NCBI RefSeq assembly: GCF_000331305.1
Contig: NZ_KB217478.1
Span: 8,029,481-8,093,480, forward strand
DNA: 64,000 nucleotides
DNA from: Calothrix sp. PCC 7103
Lineage (GTDB): Bacteria > Cyanobacteriota > Cyanobacteriia > Cyanobacteriales > Nostocaceae
Reading direction: 5' to 3'
Positions 61,846 to 64,000 of the stretch are shown here, in pieces. Below the pieces are notes generated by a model. It was given only the letters and a program-made list of their open reading frames with translations. It was not told the origin of the DNA and ran no database searches. How positions within the stretch are numbered: the stretch's first letter is position 1; every line of letters begins with the position of its first letter. A program made the position numbers and the translations under genes.

Positions 61846-63975
61846 TTAAAAAGCTTTTGCTGCTGCACGCACGATACGATTTGCGTCTTCTGTTAGGAGT
61901 TTGCGAATCTGTTGCGGTGTGTTGGGGTTTGTTGCTACTGCGTATCTTTCTAACCAGGATGATGAGCGATGGTGTTTTACCAGTAGGTCGCTTGGCGCCT
62001 GATGGTGTAGTAATATAAAAAAGTTTGATAGTGAAGGGTAAGAGGTAGTAGTAATAAATTTTTCTATATATGGTTGGCATTGCTCTGGGTAATGTTGAAT
62101 TAGAGATTTTACTGCTGCAAGATGTGTTAGATTATTTGATTTAGGGTTATTGGCAAGCATTTCTAGTACGTTTGGTGGAGTGTTGGAGTTTTTGGCAACT
62201 GCTAATTTTACAGAGATATGTTCGTCTGTTGCTAACTTTTCTAGCAAAGTGACGGGAGCGTTGCTTTTACTGCGATTTAATTTGTCTTGCTTTTCAGGAG
62301 TGTCAAAGACAATCATTGCTGAATTCGTGTTCAGTGCTACAGCTTCTTTGATTGTTACCCATTGACTTTGTGCTTGTTTTATGAGTAATTGACTTGATGC
62401 ATTCAGATTTTGCACTGCTTGCCATTGCTGTAAAAACTCGGTGTGTGGATGATTTTTTGTTTCGAGTAACCCAACGAGTGCTGAAGAACGCACATCTTGG
62501 TTTTTATCTTGCAAGAGTTTTTCTCGCACTTCTGGTGGTAGATTCGGATTTCGCGCTACTAACCGACGCAAACGTACTGATTGACTTAATGCAAATTTTG
62601 ATGCGATAGATTCGGGTATATTTGGATGTCGTGCTAAGGCAATTTGCATTTCAAGTGTGTTGATTGTGGCACATTTTTCTAGAAGATAGGCAGGGATATC
62701 TGAGTGTATCGTCATTTGCCGACATATATTTTGAATCGATAGTAAATACACTTGGTAGCTATCGCTCGGCGCCAGTTCAAGTAAAATTTCGATAGGGGTA
62801 TTAGGATTTGCGACAATTGAAATATTGTCTTGGCAAGTTGAAGAATTGGAGTATAGGGTGAGTGACTTTGTTTGACGGAATATTATTGCCCTAGCTTTTA
62901 CCCAATCGACTTGATCTGTTTCTAACTGCGTTAACACATCATCAGGGGTGTTAGGATTTTCGGCAACTGCACACCGAACGTTATTATCTTCATCGGTTGC
63001 CAATTTTCTCAAAATCTCAATTGGGGTTTTAAGATTGTACGCTACATGTTGACGCACCATATATTCGCCATCGTTAGCTAACTGTGCTAGTAAGGTTTCT
63101 GATACTCTAGAGCTTGCTGCAACATTATTACGAACGTAAAAATCTTTATCGTTTGCCAAATACGTTAATAGTTCAATTGAGGTGTTGGGATTTTTAATTA
63201 CTTCTACACGTACATAACAATCTGCATCCCGTGCGAGTAGTTCTAAAATTGCTGGTGTCGCATTGGGGTGCTTGGCAATATCTTGACGCTGGTAGCATTT
63301 GTAGTTGTTCAGCATTCTTACTAATAGCCATGCTGGAGTTATGGGGTTACGAACTACTGCATTGCAAACTCCTAAGCGTTTATCTTCTATAAGTATTTCC
63401 AACACTTCTGTAGGAACGCTTTTGTTACTGGCAACTGCCGCACGCACTTTCCACGATTTGTTATAGGCAAGTTTTACTAATATTTCGCGAGGTGTGTTTG
63501 GGTGAGATGCTACACCCGTTCGCGTATACTCCCAGTCACGTTTTACAATTTCGCTTAAAGCGGCGCCATTCGTATCAGGATTTTGAATTGCGGCTTCGTA
63601 CTCGTAAAATAATTTGTAGATAGCATTTGGAGTACTGGGATTTTGGAAAACAGTTTGACGTACCCACGCATCATCATCACCCGCAAGCTGTTCTAAAAGA
63701 TGAACGGGAGTATTTAAATTATTGGCAATTGCTACACGCATTTTTTTTGTTGCTGTTTTTGGTTTTAACAGCGCTTCGAGAATCTCTGGAGGAGTATCAG
63801 GGTTACGGGCTATTTGTATTAACGTATTACGATGTAATCCCATCAAGAAAGCTTGGGGAATAATGCCGAGTTGCCACAATCTATACTCAGAAGTTTCATC
63901 GTGCAATATATTATCTTTGACTAACTGGTGTTTTTGAACCACCGCAAAAGCTGCTTCTTGCCATCCAGCTTTCAT
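61846..63975 (-). CDS. Large LRV/HEAT-like repeat protein
   Basis: At least 709 aa, almost all made of about 24-residue repeats in the pattern x-N-P-N-T-P-x2-L-x2-L-A-x-D-x3-V-R-x-A-V-A (for example VAENPNTPDDVLTQLETD). These resemble the leucine-rich-repeat-variant/HEAT family, which builds curved scaffolds for protein binding. There is no catalytic domain, signal peptide or membrane segment. The ATG at 63975 follows AGGGGA, a good ribosome site, but the frame stays open to the window edge, so an earlier start outside is possible. Partners unknown. Confidence 0.82.
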   Translation of the reverse strand: MKAGWQEAAFAVVQKHQLVKDNILHDETSEYRLWQLGIIPQAFLMGLHRNTLIQIARNPDTPPEILEALLKPKTATKKMRVAIANNLNTPVHLLEQLAGDDDAWVRQTVFQNPSTPNAIYKLFYEYEAAIQNPDTNGAALSEIVKRDWEYTRTGVASHPNTPREILVKLAYNKSWKVRAAVASNKSVPTEVLEILIEDKRLGVCNAVVRNPITPAWLLVRMLNNYKCYQRQDIAKHPNATPAILELLARDADCYVRVEVIKNPNTSIELLTYLANDKDFYVRNNVAASSRVSETLLAQLANDGEYMVRQHVAYNLKTPIEILRKLATDEDNNVRCAVAENPNTPDDVLTQLETDQVDWVKARAIIFRQTKSLTLYSNSSTCQDNISIVANPNTPIEILLELAPSDSYQVYLLSIQNICRQMTIHSDIPAYLLEKCATINTLEMQIALARHPNIPESIASKFALSQSVRLRRLVARNPNLPPEVREKLLQDKNQDVRSSALVGLLETKNHPHTEFLQQWQAVQNLNASSQLLIKQAQSQWVTIKEAVALNTNSAMIVFDTPEKQDKLNRSKSNAPVTLLEKLATDEHISVKLAVAKNSNTPPNVLEMLANNPKSNNLTHLAAVKSLIQHYPEQCQPYIEKFITTTSYPSLSNFFILLHHQAPSDLLVKHHRSSSWLERYAVATNPNTPQQIRKLLTEDANRIVRAAAKAF

Positions 63976-64000
63976 TTCCCCTATCCAGTTGACATGTAAC

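Noticed and set aside
1-64000. tRNA, rRNA or CRISPR features
   Set aside because: I looked for tRNA T-loop and anticodon-arm patterns, rRNA core segments and regularly spaced direct repeats and found none.

Overview
The window comes from a filamentous, heterocyst-forming cyanobacterium (Nostocales-like). The evidence is a Rubisco activase with a C-terminal Rubisco-small-subunit-like domain, a PatA-type response regulator, and a long polysaccharide cluster whose order matches the heterocyst envelope polysaccharide (HEP) island of Anabaena PCC 7120, including hepC followed by hepA. The DNA is AT-rich with long intergenic spacers and several families of short dispersed palindromes. The usual cyanobacterial HIP1 octamer was not seen. 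Instead the hexamer GGCGCC occurs about 100 times, roughly 30 times more often than base composition predicts. The species cannot be named from this alone.

Layout. 0-0.3 kb: end of argB. 0.3-5.7 kb: a scrambled mobile-element island. It holds a gene remnant, a 5' IS fragment, a decayed DUF4277/IS1634-like transposase with a MITE inside it, and a perfect 351-bp inverted repeat. Within it sit two paralogous 78-aa proteins of unknown function on either side of a stand-alone response regulator. 5.7-21.3 kb: housekeeping and accessory genes (pentapeptide-repeat membrane protein, quinone oxidoreductase-like enzyme, candidate small RNA, MltA, PIN protein, three small secreted proteins, XRE regulator, polysaccharide deacetylase, large P-type ATPase, SDR protein, MntA-HepT toxin-antitoxin pair, TolC-like protein). 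21.8-24 kb: a membrane-anchored beta-propeller protein.

24.1-44.2 kb: the HEP-like polysaccharide cluster, all on the minus strand. It begins with nucleotide-sugar enzymes (glucose-1-phosphate cytidylyltransferase, FAD enzyme, epimerase, PhyH-like dioxygenase, RfbC, SAF-domain oxidoreductase). It continues with glycosyltransferases, a Wzc-like copolymerase/kinase, HepC and HepA, and ends with more glycosyltransferases and a Wzy/ligase-like membrane protein. Together these would make, assemble, polymerise and export one glycan.

44.8-48.6 kb: a kinase-TPR, PP2C-like phosphatase and VWA-domain operon that resembles the TerY-P triad. 49.2-51 kb: a PatA-like regulator and a CheY-like regulator with no chemotaxis genes beside them. 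51-64 kb: a DIDGxRP-repeat protein, pheT, YciI-like proteins, a frameshifted secreted-protein gene, a DUF2887 gene with a duplicated tail, rca with a triplicated linker, two holin-like membrane proteins, a 2'-5' RNA ligase-like protein, the SRP RNA, a phasin-like protein, a Cys/His-rich protein, queF, and a large LRV/HEAT-repeat protein that may run past the window end. No tRNA, rRNA or CRISPR array was found.
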